Notes: a model not told the origin generated them from the letters alone. Counted from the first letter of the stretch, positions 20,601 through 29,923 are shown. The stretch: 64,000 nt of DNA from VBDM01 sp035499735 (GCA_035499735.1 DATJYC010000078.1:76471-140470); one strand, 5' to 3'. Numbers and translations: made by a program.

Positions 20601-22063
20601 CGGCGAGGACCTTACGGGCGCTCCTCCCCGGGCTCTTGATCCTGCTGTCCGGCTGCGCGGGTCAGTATTTCCGCGACGCCGGAGCGCCGCCCTCCGAGCC
20701 ACGTTACACCCTTGCCACGCTTCCCCAGCCCGAGTACTGGACCGGGGTGGTCTTCAATGGCGCGAAGATCGGGTTCTCGCACACGCGCGTGTCCCCCGTC
20801 GGCCAGGGCCTGTACGAGCTGCACGGAGAGGCCTTCCTCAGGTTCCGCTTTCTCGGGTACGAGAAGCGCGTGCAGGTGCGCTCGGTCGATACCGTCGACG
20901 CGGGCGCTCGGCTGGTGCGCTTTGCCTACCACTATCTGCTCGACGACACAGAGCAGGACGTGAGCGGCGAACTGCGCGAGGGCAAGCTCCGCTACAGCGT
21001 GGCGACTGGAGGCCGGCCTCCGGAGCAGAAGGAAGAAGCTCCCGCCGAGAGCGTCTATCCGTCCGGCGCGCTCGGCCTGCTTCCCGTGCTCGAGGGGCTG
21101 AGCGTGGGGAAGGCCTTCCAGTGGCTGGTCTTCAACGGCGAGACGGGAACCCTCGATCGCGCCGAGCAGCGCATCCTCGCATACGAGACGAGCGACCTGT
21201 TCGAAGGCCGCGCGTTCAAGGTCCAGACCGACATGCTCGGGCTCCACAGCACGACCTGGATAGACGAGCGTGGGCTGCCGGTCTTCGAGCTCGGGCTGAA
21301 CGGCGTCATGATCTCGGCGCTCGAGGAGGAGCGCGCCGCAAAAAGCTACCTGACCACGGCGGCGCTCAACAAGGACGACGTTTTCGTGAGCTGGAGCCTG
21401 GTGAGATCGCCGCTCCCCCTCGCCGACCCGCGCGAAGCGCGCTACCTGAGCTTCGCGCTGCTCGATCCCGGCGAGAACCGCTCGCCCTTGTCCGACGGCC
21501 GCCAGCGCTGCGCGCCGTCAGGTCGCGACGTCGTATGCGAGGTCGATGCAACGCGCTCCGCCGTGGACGACGGAAAGGCGGAGGCCGCCCTGCTGCCTTC
21601 GGGCGCGGTGCAAAGCCGCGATCCAATGATCCGCAAGCTTGCGCTCTCGATCGCTCCGCCGGAGGCCGCTCCGGCCGACAAGATCCATGCGGTCCTCGTC
21701 TGGATCGACGGCAATATCCGGAAGGAAGCCGTGGACACCTTCTCCGCGCTCGACGTCCTCGACGCGAAGCGCGCCGAATGCCAGGGCCACGCCTACCTCT
21801 ACGCAGCCCTGATGCGAGCGCTGGGGGTGCCTACGCGCGTCGTAAACGGGCTGGTGTATGCGCCGGAATTCGGCGGATTTCTCTACCACACCTGGGCCGA
21901 GAGCCTGGCCGACGGCAGCTGGCGCGCGGTCGACCCGACCTTCAACCAGGGCCGCGCCGACGCGACGCACATCGCGCTGGTGCGCGGCGAGGCCCTGACC
22001 GAGCTCGCGCCGCTCATCGACTGGGTGGGCAATACCCGGATCCGCGTGATCGAGGCGCGCTAG
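20597..22063 (+). CDS. Transglutaminase-like domain lipoprotein
   Basis: A 488-residue lipoprotein with signal LLPGLLILLSGC (lipobox Cys at residue 20). The N-terminal two thirds is a beta-rich region of unknown fold; the C-terminal part is a transglutaminase-like core with a Cys-His-Asp triad: Cys in AECQGHAYLYAALMRALG, His in LYHTWAES and Asp in WRAVDPTFNQ. The triad is complete, so protease or amidase activity in the periplasm is possible, substrate unknown. It is coupled to mtnA by ATGA, but nothing else ties it to methylthioribose metabolism. Confidence 0.85.
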
Positions 22064-22070
22064 CGCCGGC

Positions 22071-23345
22071 CTAGCGCGAGACCGCGCTGGCGCCGGCGTC
22101 GCCAATCCCGAGGTACAAGCCGCCCGCGAAGATGACCTTTGCGAGACTGGATCCGGAGGAAGCCGGGGTCCAGCTGAGGCCGTCGTCGCTGTAGACCACG
22201 CCGCCTCCCTCGCCGACCGCAAGAAAGCGGGTGCTCGTCGCTCCCCCCAAGGTGATGCTTCTCAGGTTCTGAGCGATGGGCGCCGGACTGACCGGGGTCC
22301 AGACGACCGGTACGGGCGGAACGCTGATTTGCGGGGTGGTGATGACAGTGCCGCTATCGCCGACGGCGACATAGAGCGAGCCGTTGGGCGGACTCTGCGG
22401 GCTCGGGCCGAAGGTGACGGCGCGCAGCGTGCTGGTGGTGTTCGTCGTGTGCACGAACCAGTTCTGGCCGTCCGAGCTGGCCAGAAGCGTGCCGCCGGTT
22501 CCCGTCGCGAAGAAGGTGCCGTTGACCAGCGAGACACCGGTCAGGTCATTCGTGGTGTTGGATGTGGCGGGAAACCAGTTTACGAGATCGGTGGAGAAAA
22601 AAATCTGTCCCGCGGCGCCCACGGCGATGAAGGTCTGGGTCACACCGTTCACGAAGCCCGACGCCAGGCCGGTCATGCCCGCGCCGGGAACGGCGACGTT
22701 GGAACTCCAGTTCAACCCGTCCGCGCTCGAGATGACCGAGCCATTCGCCCCCAGCGCAATGAAGGTTCCGTTGTATATGATCGAGGTCAGGTTGTCCGAG
22801 AACGGAGGCGCGGGCGGCGTCGTCGGCGCCATCCAGGCCGACACTCCCTGCGGGTCGGTGCTGGTGTAGTCGAAATCGCCGGCATAGATCGTCCCGGCAT
22901 CGCCGACGGTGACGAAGCGCGAGCCGCTGAATACCATCGAATTCAGGTTCTGAGTGCCGAGGGGCGTGCCAGGCGACGGCGACCACGCGCCTCCGGCCAG
23001 CTGCGGCGTGGCCGTGACGGGAGCCGAGGTCGGGCCGGCCGAGCTGTCGTTGTGCGTCGCGTTCATGATGAACGCGTACTGCGTGCCATTCGCGAGTCCC
23101 GCGACGACGCGCGGGTCGAGCGCCCCCCGGATCACGAACGAGCCGGGCGCGCCGACGCCCACCGAGTCGCCGGGCGCAAAGAAGATCCAGTAGGTCAGAT
23201 CGGGAACCACGTCCCAGGAGATGACGACGACGCCGTCTCCGGGTGTGGCCGTCACGCCGGTTGGCGCGTCGCCGGGAGCTTTGCTCTTCGCGTAACACCC
23301 CGCCAGGGCGAGCAGCACCGCGGCGAGGGAAATCAGGGATCGCAC
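22071..23345 (-). CDS. Fibronectin III plus seven-repeat propeller lipoprotein
   Basis: A 424-residue lipoprotein (LLALAGC, Cys at residue 17) not matching a named family I know. Residues about 25-115 look like a fibronectin type III domain. The rest holds seven repeats of the pattern F-x-A-V-G-x-x-G-x-[IV]-x-x-S-x-D-G-x-x-W, e.g. FIALGANGSVISSADGLNW, FLAVGEGGGVVYSDDGLSW, as in BNR/Ycf48-like beta-propellers; seven suits a seven-bladed ring. Gly, Asn, Thr and Ser are abundant, unlike its neighbours. It probably binds something at the outer membrane or outside. GTG start at 23345. Confidence 0.75.
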   Translation of the reverse strand: MRSLISLAAVLLALAGCYAKSKAPGDAPTGVTATPGDGVVVISWDVVPDLTYWIFFAPGDSVGVGAPGSFVIRGALDPRVVAGLANGTQYAFIMNATHNDSSAGPTSAPVTATPQLAGGAWSPSPGTPLGTQNLNSMVFSGSRFVTVGDAGTIYAGDFDYTSTDPQGVSAWMAPTTPPAPPFSDNLTSIIYNGTFIALGANGSVISSADGLNWSSNVAVPGAGMTGLASGFVNGVTQTFIAVGAAGQIFFSTDLVNWFPATSNTTNDLTGVSLVNGTFFATGTGGTLLASSDGQNWFVHTTNTTSTLRAVTFGPSPQSPPNGSLYVAVGDSGTVITTPQISVPPVPVVWTPVSPAPIAQNLRSITLGGATSTRFLAVGEGGGVVYSDDGLSWTPASSGSSLAKVIFAGGLYLGIGDAGASAVSR

Positions 23346-23414
23346 GTGAATACCGGAATAGGAACGATGCGCAGAACTATAGTGGAAGCCCGCGAGCGCA
23401 AGTGTAACAGAGCG

Positions 23415-24134
23415 CTACCTCCGGCCATCGTACCAAGGGAAGCACGCGTCGCGGTCGCGAAGCGCGCGGCCGGCGGTGAGCGAAGCCTTGAGCATGAAGG
23501 TGAGGACTTCGCCGGAGCGGTACAGCCGCAGCTTGCGGTCGCTCGTCGCAAGCGGATGCCGGTGCAGGATCACAATGCGCCGCCGCGTCTTCCGGGCGAG
23601 ACGCTTGAGCTTGCGGGAAAGATCGATCTCCTCGCCGGCGTAAAGCGCCTCGCTGAAGCCTCCGACCTGGCGGAAGGCGTCGGCCCGGCAGAACACGAAC
23701 GCGCCCGCCGCCCAGCCGCAGAGCCGGCTGAGCCCGTTCCAGATGGCGACGATGAACCGGGCGGCCCGGGTCTCGAACCTCACCGTGCTTCCGCCCGCGA
23801 GGCAGCGACCGCCTTCGATCTGGACGGCCAGTTCGTCGAACAGCTCGCGAGTCGGCTGGGAGTCCGCGTCGATGAACACCAGCCAGTCCCCGTTCGCGCG
23901 GGCGGCACCGGCGTTCCTCGCCCGGGCGATCTGGTTGACCGGCTCGAAAACCACGGTGGCGCCGGCCTCGCGGGCAATCTCCGCGGTGCGGTCGGTCGAA
24001 TTGTTGTCGCAGACAATCAGCTCCGATGTCCAGTAGCGCGCGTCGAAGGCGGCACTTGCCTCGCGGATAGCGGCGAGCCCCGAGGGAAGCAGGCGCTCCT
24101 CGTTGAATGCAGGAACGATGACCGAGATGTTCAC
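23415..24134 (-). CDS. Family 2 glycosyltransferase
   Basis: A 239-residue GT2 enzyme: NISVIVPAFNEERLLP at the N-terminus, CDNNSTDRTAEIAREAG, then the metal/nucleotide DxD region FIDADSQPT near residue 95 and an ED-type acid motif (AGEEIDLSRKLKR). Only a weak hydrophobic stretch near residue 140, so probably membrane-peripheral. The GTG at 24134 is inferred from where the fold begins, five bases after the ldt stop, so it seems to be the last gene of the guaB cluster. Acceptor and donor unknown. Confidence 0.85.
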   Translation of the reverse strand: MNISVIVPAFNEERLLPSGLAAIREASAAFDARYWTSELIVCDNNSTDRTAEIAREAGATVVFEPVNQIARARNAGAARANGDWLVFIDADSQPTRELFDELAVQIEGGRCLAGGSTVRFETRAARFIVAIWNGLSRLCGWAAGAFVFCRADAFRQVGGFSEALYAGEEIDLSRKLKRLARKTRRRIVILHRHPLATSDRKLRLYRSGEVLTFMLKASLTAGRALRDRDACFPWYDGRR

Positions 24135-24139
24135 CGGGT

Positions 24140-24622
24140 CTACGCGCTGATCCTGACCGTTGTGCCCGCGGGCACGCTTTGGAAGAGCTCGACGATGTCG
24201 CCGTTCCGCATCCTGATGCAGCCGATCGACCCTGGGATGCCCATCGGCACGACATCGGGGCTGCCGTGGATGTAAATGTACCGCCGCATGGTGTCTACTC
24301 TGCCGAGACGGTTCTTTCCCATCTCGCAGCCCGAAAGCCACAGAATCCGCGTGAGGATCCAGTCGCGCCCGGGAAAGCGCTCGCCGAGCTCGGGCGTCCA
24401 GATCTCCCCGGTGGGGCGGCGACCGCGGAACACCGTATTCAGGGGCTGCCCGGCGCCGATCTTCGCGCGCACGATGTGCGCGCCGCGGGGCGTGCGGAAG
24501 CTGCCCTCCTCCTCGCCAGCGCCGTGCCGGGAAGTCGAGACCGAATACCGCTTCAGCTCTCTGCCGTCGTCCGAGAGCAGGCTCAGGCTCTGCCCGGGAA
24601 TCGAGACCTCAATCCTCGGCAT
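24140..24622 (-). CDS. L,D-transpeptidase (YkuD) without signal peptide
   Basis: A 160-residue YkuD-domain protein with the catalytic signature HGSPDVVPMGIPGSIGCIRM near residue 133, including the nucleophile Cys. Such enzymes form 3-3 peptidoglycan cross-links or anchor lipoproteins, but they normally have an export signal. This one begins MPRIEVSIPGQSLSLL with no hydrophobic N-terminus. Related short forms occur in betaproteobacteria, so the absence may be real. The ATG overlaps the end of tadA by 14 bases. Confidence 0.85.
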   Translation of the reverse strand: MPRIEVSIPGQSLSLLSDDGRELKRYSVSTSRHGAGEEEGSFRTPRGAHIVRAKIGAGQPLNTVFRGRRPTGEIWTPELGERFPGRDWILTRILWLSGCEMGKNRLGRVDTMRRYIYIHGSPDVVPMGIPGSIGCIRMRNGDIVELFQSVPAGTTVRISA

Positions 24623-25082
24623 CGCTCTTGCGGCGCGCCGCGAAGAAATCGGAAAGCTGCTTCCCCGCCTCGGCCGCAAGGACTCCGCCCGTGACCTCTG
24701 CGTGGTGGTTGAGCCTCCCCTCCGAGAAGAGGTCCACCACGCTGCCGCAGGCGCCCGTCTTCGGGTCGGATGCTCCATATACAAGCCGTGCTATGCGCGC
24801 GTGCATGATCGCGCCGGCGCACATCGCGCAGGGCTCGAGCGTGACATACAAGGTGCAGCCGCCGAGCCGGTAGTTCCCTACCGTATTAGCCGCTTCGCGC
24901 AGCGCGCGGATCTCCGCGTGCGCGGTGGGATCGCGCGAAGCGATCGTGGCGTTGTAGCCGCGGCCGATGATCTCGCCGTCCTTGACCACGACGGCGCCTA
25001 CGGGCACCTCGTCCCGCAGCGCCGCCAGGGCGGCCAGCTGCAGCGCCTCGCGCATCATCGCCGCATCAATCTCCGCGCTCAT
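24609..25082 (-). CDS. tadA: tRNA-specific adenosine deaminase TadA
   Basis: A 157-residue deaminase that makes inosine at the wobble position 34 of tRNA-Arg. The zinc-binding HAEIRAL and PCAMCAGAI motifs are intact (near residues 55 and 85). ATG 25082 shares ATGA with the guaA stop; an in-frame ATG two codons upstream is the alternative. It sits in guaB-guaA-tadA. Confidence 0.93.
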   Translation of the reverse strand: MSAEIDAAMMREALQLAALAALRDEVPVGAVVVKDGEIIGRGYNATIASRDPTAHAEIRALREAANTVGNYRLGGCTLYVTLEPCAMCAGAIMHARIARLVYGASDPKTGACGSVVDLFSEGRLNHHAEVTGGVLAAEAGKQLSDFFAARRKSDAED

Positions 25083-26641
25083 TCCCATTCGATCGTCGCC
25101 GGCGGCTTGCCCGAGATGTCGTACACCACGCGGTTGATGCCCCGCACCTCGTTGGTGATGCGGTTCGACACCTTGGCGAGCAGGTCGTGCGGCAGCGGCG
25201 CCCATTGCGCAGTCATGAAATCGGTCGTCTGCACCGCGCGCAGAGCAGCAACGTATTCGTAGGTACGCCCGTCGCCCATCACGCCCACGGACTTGACGGG
25301 AAGGAACACGGCAAACGCCTGGGCGACTTTGTCGTACCAGCCGCCCGCGCGGAGCTCGTCGATGAAGATCGCATCGGCGCGCCGGAGCAGATCCGCGTAT
25401 TCCTTCCTCACCTCCCCGAGGATGCGCACGCCCAGCCCCGGACCCGGGAACGGGTGGCGGAGCACCAGATCGCGCGGCAGACCGAGCGCGAGGCCCAGCT
25501 CCCGCACCTCGTCCTTGAACAGTTCCCGCAGTGGCTCGAGGAGCTTCAGGTGCAGCGTTTCGGGGAGCCCCCCAACATTGTGGTGGGACTTGATGGTGTG
25601 GGCCTTCTTGGTCTTCGCGCCCGCCGACTCGATCACGTCGGGGTAGATCGTCCCCTGCGCGAGCCACTTCACGTTCCTGAACTTCTTCGCCTCGGCCTGG
25701 AACACCTCGACGAACTCGCGCCCGATGATCTTGCGCTTGGTTTCCGGGTCGCTCACGCCGGCGAGCCCCGAGAGGAAACGCTCGGAGGCGTCCACCAGAT
25801 CGACCTTGACGCCGAGGTGCTTCGAGAACGTCTCCATCACCTGCTTCGCTTCGTCGAGCCTGAGGAGCCCCGTGTCGACGAACACACAGGTCAACTGGTC
25901 GCCGATCGCGCGGTGGATGAGCGCCGCGGCGACGGCCGAGTCGACCCCGCCTGAAAGGCCGAGCAGCACTTCCTCCTTCCCCACTTCTCGCCGGATCTTC
26001 TCGACCGCCTCGGCGAGGTAGTCCGGCATGTTCCAGTCTTCCCCGCAGCCGCAGATACGGTGAACGAAGCGCGCGAGGATCGCGGCCCCCTGGCGCGTGT
26101 GCGTCACCTCGGGATGAAACTGCACGCCGTAGAATCCGCGCGATTCGTCGGCCATCGCAGCGATCGGCGTGGACTCGTTGCTCGCGATGACCTTGAACCC
26201 GGCCGGGAGCGCGGTGACCTTGTCGCCGTGGCTCATCCATACGTCCAGGAGCCCGTGCTTCTCGCCGTTGATGCGATCCTGAATTCCCTCGAGGAGCTTC
26301 GAGTGCCCCCGCGCGCGCACCTCGGCGTAGCCGAACTCGCGAACCCTGGAATTCTCGACCTGGCCGCCGAGCTGCTCCGCCATCGTCTGCATGCCGTAGC
26401 AGATGCCCAGCACCGGCACCCCGAGCTTGAACACTGAATCCGGCGCCTTGGGCGTGGCGTCTTCGTACACGGAAGCCGGGCCGCCGGAGAGGATGACCCC
26501 GCGAGGGGCGAAGCCGCGGACGAAATCCTCGCTGACGTCGAACGGATGCAGCTCGCAATAGACCTTCGCCTCCCGGACCCGGCGCGCGATGAGCTGCGAG
26601 TATTGAGCGCCGAAATCGAGAATCAGGATCTTGTCGTGCAC
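25079..26641 (-). CDS. guaA: GMP synthase (glutamine-hydrolysing)
   Basis: A 520-residue two-domain enzyme turning XMP into GMP. The class I glutaminase has its nucleophile in GICYGMQTMAEQLGG (about residue 83) and the His-Glu in FHPEVTHT. The ATP pyrophosphatase has LSGGVDSAVAAAL (about residue 232) and the C-terminal dimerization domain ends PPATIEWE, the normal end. GTG start at 26641, five bases after the guaB stop. Confidence 0.97.
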   Translation of the reverse strand: MHDKILILDFGAQYSQLIARRVREAKVYCELHPFDVSEDFVRGFAPRGVILSGGPASVYEDATPKAPDSVFKLGVPVLGICYGMQTMAEQLGGQVENSRVREFGYAEVRARGHSKLLEGIQDRINGEKHGLLDVWMSHGDKVTALPAGFKVIASNESTPIAAMADESRGFYGVQFHPEVTHTRQGAAILARFVHRICGCGEDWNMPDYLAEAVEKIRREVGKEEVLLGLSGGVDSAVAAALIHRAIGDQLTCVFVDTGLLRLDEAKQVMETFSKHLGVKVDLVDASERFLSGLAGVSDPETKRKIIGREFVEVFQAEAKKFRNVKWLAQGTIYPDVIESAGAKTKKAHTIKSHHNVGGLPETLHLKLLEPLRELFKDEVRELGLALGLPRDLVLRHPFPGPGLGVRILGEVRKEYADLLRRADAIFIDELRAGGWYDKVAQAFAVFLPVKSVGVMGDGRTYEYVAALRAVQTTDFMTAQWAPLPHDLLAKVSNRITNEVRGINRVVYDISGKPPATIEWE

Positions 26642-26646
26642 TCGCC

Positions 26647-28107
26647 CTACTCGACCTGATAGTTCGGAGCTTCCTTGACGATCTGCACGTCGTGGACGTG
26701 CGACTCGCGCAGCCCGGCGCCTGTGATCTCGACGAACTGGGTGCGGGTGCGCATCGCGTCGATGTCCTCGCACCCGCAGTAGCCCATGCTCGCGCGCACT
26801 CCGCCCATCAGCTGCTCGATCACGCGCGTCACCGGGCCCTTGTACGGCACGCGGCCCTCCACGCCCTCCGGAACCAGCTTGTCGGCGTGCACCGAGGAAT
26901 CCTGGAAATAGCGGTCCGCGGCGCCCTGCTGCATCGCCGACAGCGATCCCATGCCGCGGTAGGACTTGTAGGAGCGTCCCTGGAAGAGCTCGATCTCGCC
27001 CGGCGACTCCTCGGTGCCGGCGAACAGACTCCCCAGCATGACGGCGTGCGCGCCGGAGGCGATCGCCTTGGCGACGTCGCCCGAGAAGCGCACGCCGCCG
27101 TCGGCGATCAGCGGCACGCCGTTCCTTTCCAGCGCCTGCGCGACGTTCTGGATCGCCGTGATCTGGGGGATACCCACGCCTGCGACGATGCGCGTGGTGC
27201 AGATCGACCCCGGGCCGATCCCGACCTTCACGGCGTCAGCCCCCGCGTCCACCAGCGCGCTGGCGCCGTCCGCGGTGGCTATGTTGCCGCCGATGAGTTC
27301 GGCGCCGGCCGCATTTTTCTTCACCCAGCGCAGGCGGTCGATCACGCCCTGCGAATGACCGTGGGCGGTGTCCACGACGATGACGTCCACGCCGGCGTCC
27401 ACCAGTGCCTCGACGCGCTCCTCGGTACCCTCGCCTACGCCCACCGCGGCGCCGACGCGCAGCTTGCCGTGCTGGTCCTTCGCGGCGTCCGGGTGCTCGC
27501 TCGATTTCAGGATGTCCTTGACGGTAATGAGGCCGCGCAGCTCGAAGCCGTCGCGCACGACGAGCACGCGCTCCAGGCGGTGCTTGTGCAGCAGCGCGCG
27601 CGCCTCCTCCGGGCTCGCCCCTTCTTTCACGTATATCAACCTCTCCCGTGGCGTCATGATCGAGCGCACCGGCGCGTCGAGATTCGTCTCGAAGCGGTAG
27701 TCGCGGTTGGTCACCATGCCGACGACGCGGCCGGCCTCCACGACGGGAAAGCCCGAGACCTTGTGCTGCTGCGTGAGCGCGAGCAGCTGGCGCACCGTGA
27801 TGTCAGGGGAAACCGTGAGCGGATCGCGCAGGACGCCCGATTCGTAGCGCTTCACCTTGGCGACCTCGGCCGCCTGTTTCTTCGCGGGCAGGTTCTTGTG
27901 AATGATGCCGATGCCGCCTTCCTGAGCGATCGCGATGGCGAGACGCGACTCGGTGACGGTGTCCATCGCCGCCGAAACGAGCGGGATGTTGAGGTGGATT
28001 TTCTTGGTCAGCCTGGTCTTGAGGCTGACTTCTCGGGGGAGGACGCGGGAGTGGGCCGGGACGAGGAGGACGTCATCAAAGGTGAGAGCCTTCTGAACCA
28101 GACGCAT
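26647..28107 (-). CDS. guaB: IMP dehydrogenase
   Basis: A 486-residue enzyme oxidising IMP to XMP, the first step of guanine nucleotide synthesis. The catalytic Cys lies in GSICTTRIVAGVG (near residue 305) and a CBS pair interrupts the barrel at about residues 95-200. ATG 28107 matches the usual MRLVQKALTFDDVLL start; an in-frame ATG at 28119 is possible but lies at the likely transcription start. It is first in guaB-guaA-tadA-ldt-GT2. Confidence 0.97.
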   Translation of the reverse strand: MRLVQKALTFDDVLLVPAHSRVLPREVSLKTRLTKKIHLNIPLVSAAMDTVTESRLAIAIAQEGGIGIIHKNLPAKKQAAEVAKVKRYESGVLRDPLTVSPDITVRQLLALTQQHKVSGFPVVEAGRVVGMVTNRDYRFETNLDAPVRSIMTPRERLIYVKEGASPEEARALLHKHRLERVLVVRDGFELRGLITVKDILKSSEHPDAAKDQHGKLRVGAAVGVGEGTEERVEALVDAGVDVIVVDTAHGHSQGVIDRLRWVKKNAAGAELIGGNIATADGASALVDAGADAVKVGIGPGSICTTRIVAGVGIPQITAIQNVAQALERNGVPLIADGGVRFSGDVAKAIASGAHAVMLGSLFAGTEESPGEIELFQGRSYKSYRGMGSLSAMQQGAADRYFQDSSVHADKLVPEGVEGRVPYKGPVTRVIEQLMGGVRASMGYCGCEDIDAMRTRTQFVEITGAGLRESHVHDVQIVKEAPNYQVE

Positions 28108-28126
28108 GTCCACACCCAAAAGGCGG

Positions 28127-28155
28127 ATTATACGCGGGTCGCAACTCCCGGTAAA
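28127..28155 (-). promoter_or_regulatory. Promoter of guaB
   Basis: On the minus strand TTTACC (28150-28155) and a perfect TATAAT (28127-28132) are 17 bases apart, about 20 bases upstream of the guaB ATG. No purine-repressor box was recognised by eye. Confidence 0.7.
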
Positions 28156-28182
28156 TCCTGCACTTTTCGCTCCACCGCTCGA

Positions 28183-28211
28183 TTGACTGGTGCATTGAAA
28201 CTCGCTATGGT
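28183..28211 (+). promoter_or_regulatory. Promoter of the DUF4124 gene
   Basis: TTGACT (28183-28188) and TATGGT (28206-28211) with a 17-base spacer, 27 bases before the ATG at 28239; a GGAG ribosome site lies at 28223-28226. Confidence 0.6.
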
Positions 28212-28238
28212 GCGCTTCACCCTGGAGCAGAATTCCTC

Positions 28239-28724
28239 ATGATTCGCTTCGCACTTTTCGCGCTCTCGCTCTTCGCCGCCGCCGCGGCGCAAGCGCAAGT
28301 CTACAAGTGCCTCGATGCAAATGGCCGGACCGTATACAGGCAGGACCCCTGTCCGCCGAGCATGAAACGCGAGGCGATGACCAAGCCCGTCATTCCTCCG
28401 GACACGCCTGCGGCTGCCAGTTCCGCGTCGGGCGCGAAGAGCGACGCCAAGGGCGGACCGAAAACGCCGGCCGACCAGGAGCAAGCCTTTCGCAAGCGCC
28501 AGCAGGACGCGGCGAAGTCGGCCAAGGAGGCCGACCAGAAGAACGAGCAGACCCAGATCAAGGAAGCGAACTGCAGCAACGCCAGGCAGCGCCTAGCGCA
28601 GTACGAGATCGGCGGGCGGATCTCCACAGTCGACGCCCAGGGCGAGCGCTACTACATGGAAGACGCCCAGATCGAGTCTGCGAAGAACCAGGCGCGCGCG
28701 GACGTCTCCAAGTTCTGCAACTGA
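28239..28724 (+). CDS. DUF4124 domain periplasmic protein
   Basis: A 161-residue exported protein: signal peptide ending AQA-Q (about residue 19), then the DUF4124 core VYKCLDANGRTVYRQDPCP with two cysteines that may form a disulfide, followed by a Lys/Ala-rich low-complexity linker and a helical tail with two more cysteines. The family is widespread in beta- and gammaproteobacteria, function unknown. It diverges from guaB with its own promoter. Confidence 0.85.
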   Translation: MIRFALFALSLFAAAAAQAQVYKCLDANGRTVYRQDPCPPSMKREAMTKPVIPPDTPAAASSASGAKSDAKGGPKTPADQEQAFRKRQQDAAKSAKEADQKNEQTQIKEANCSNARQRLAQYEIGGRISTVDAQGERYYMEDAQIESAKNQARADVSKFCN

Positions 28725-28727
28725 GGG

Positions 28728-29006
28728 TCAGCGTCCCCCGCGGCGCTTCGCCGCCCGCGCGCGCCTGAGTTCCTTCGGATCGGCGCGCAGCGGCCGGTAG
28801 ATCTCCACCCGGTCGCCGTCTCGCAGGACCACTCCGGCCGGCACGACCCTTCCGTAGATCCCGACCCGCCCGGACGCCGCCTCTCCGAGGCCGCTCGCGG
28901 CAAGCGCATCCCCTACCGTGCTGCCCGCAGGCAACCGCACGCTGCGCATCGTCTGGCGCTCCGGCAGGGCGAGGACCACGTCGACACTGATCGTCGAAGG
29001 CTTCAA
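28728..29006 (-). CDS. rnfH: RnfH/UPF0125 family protein (ubiquitin-like fold)
   Basis: A 92-residue beta-grasp protein with the family C-terminus GDRVEIYRPLRADPKELRRARA. Starting at a TTG (29006) whose last bases overlap the ratA stop (TTGA): no ATG or GTG lies nearby in frame, and the coupling fits the usual ratA-rnfH order. It ends four bases from the convergent DUF4124 gene. The function of the family is unclear; the link to ratA (ratB in E. coli) is through conserved order. Confidence 0.85.
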   Translation of the reverse strand: MKPSTISVDVVLALPERQTMRSVRLPAGSTVGDALAASGLGEAASGRVGIYGRVVPAGVVLRDGDRVEIYRPLRADPKELRRARAAKRRGGR

Positions 29007-29440
29007 GATGTCCCGAATCGCCTGTCCGCCTGGCGGGCGAACGCGTCCACTAGACTGTTGGCGATCTCGTCGAAGACGGCCCCGACGACCTTCCTGAGGA
29101 TGACGTTGGCGAACTCGTAGCGCAGATTCAGCTCGACCTTGCACGCTTCCGCCGAGACCGGGGTGAAGATCCACGCGCCCTCTAGCCTTCGGAACGGGCC
29201 GGACACCAGCCTCATCTCGATGCGCTCGTTCGGACGGTCCAGGTTTTCCGTGGTGAAGTCCTCCTTGAGCCCACGAAAATTGATCCGCAGCGTCGCGACG
29301 GTGCGCCCCGGGCTGCGCTCGGCGACGCTCGCGCGGTCGCACCAGGGAAGGAACTCCGGGTAGGACTCGATTTCCGAGACCAGCGCGAACATCTGCTGCG
29401 CGCTGTGGCTTACCAGGGCCGAGCGGCCAACGCTGCTCAT
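29003..29440 (-). CDS. ratA: RatA/COQ10-like START-domain protein
   Basis: A 145-residue SRPBCC-fold protein, with the family motif SEIESYPEFLPWCDRASV (residues 22-39). E. coli RatA has been described as a 50S-binding toxin-like protein blocking subunit joining; eukaryotic COQ10 relatives bind ubiquinone. Which applies here is not visible. It is divergent from smpB and coupled to rnfH, the conserved smpB / ratA-rnfH arrangement. Confidence 0.92.
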   Translation of the reverse strand: MSSVGRSALVSHSAQQMFALVSEIESYPEFLPWCDRASVAERSPGRTVATLRINFRGLKEDFTTENLDRPNERIEMRLVSGPFRRLEGAWIFTPVSAEACKVELNLRYEFANVILRKVVGAVFDEIANSLVDAFARQADRRFGTS

Positions 29441-29478
29441 GGTTGTAAAATCGAAAATTCTATCGGAAGCGCACCGCC

Positions 29479-29922
29479 GTGACGATCGTCGAGAACCGCA
29501 AGGCGCAGCATGACTACTTCATCGAGGAACGCTTCGAGGCCGGGCTCGCCCTGCAGGGATGGGAGGTCAAGGCCATCCGCGCCGGCCGGGCCCAGCTGAA
29601 GGAGGCATACGTCGTCGTCGCGGGCGAGGAGCTCTTCCTCATCGGGGCGCACATGAGCCCGCTCCCCGCCGCGTCGACCCACGTGCAGGCCGACCCGGTG
29701 CGCACCCGGAAGCTGCTGCTGCACGCCGAGGAGATCCGCCGCCTCATCGGCAAGGTCGACCGCGCGGGGTATACCCTGGTGCCGCTCGACCTGCACTACG
29801 TCCGCGGAAGAGTCAAGCTCAACATCGGGCTCGCGAAGGGCAAGAAGCAGCACGACAAGCGCGCGGCGGAGCGGGAGAAGGAGTGGAAACGCGAGCAGCA
29901 GCGGCTGCTGCGCGCTCGGTGA
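29479..29922 (+). CDS. smpB: SmpB, tmRNA-binding protein
   Basis: A 147-residue trans-translation factor that carries tmRNA to stalled ribosomes. NRKAQHDYFIEERFEAG, LQGWEVKAIRAGRAQLKEAYV and the basic tail KKQHDKRAAEREKEWKREQ (which enters the mRNA channel) are all present. GTG start at 29479. It meets ppsA tail to tail with a one-base gap and no obvious terminator between them. Confidence 0.97.
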   Translation: MTIVENRKAQHDYFIEERFEAGLALQGWEVKAIRAGRAQLKEAYVVVAGEELFLIGAHMSPLPAASTHVQADPVRTRKLLLHAEEIRRLIGKVDRAGYTLVPLDLHYVRGRVKLNIGLAKGKKQHDKRAAEREKEWKREQQRLLRAR

Positions 29923-29923
29923 G

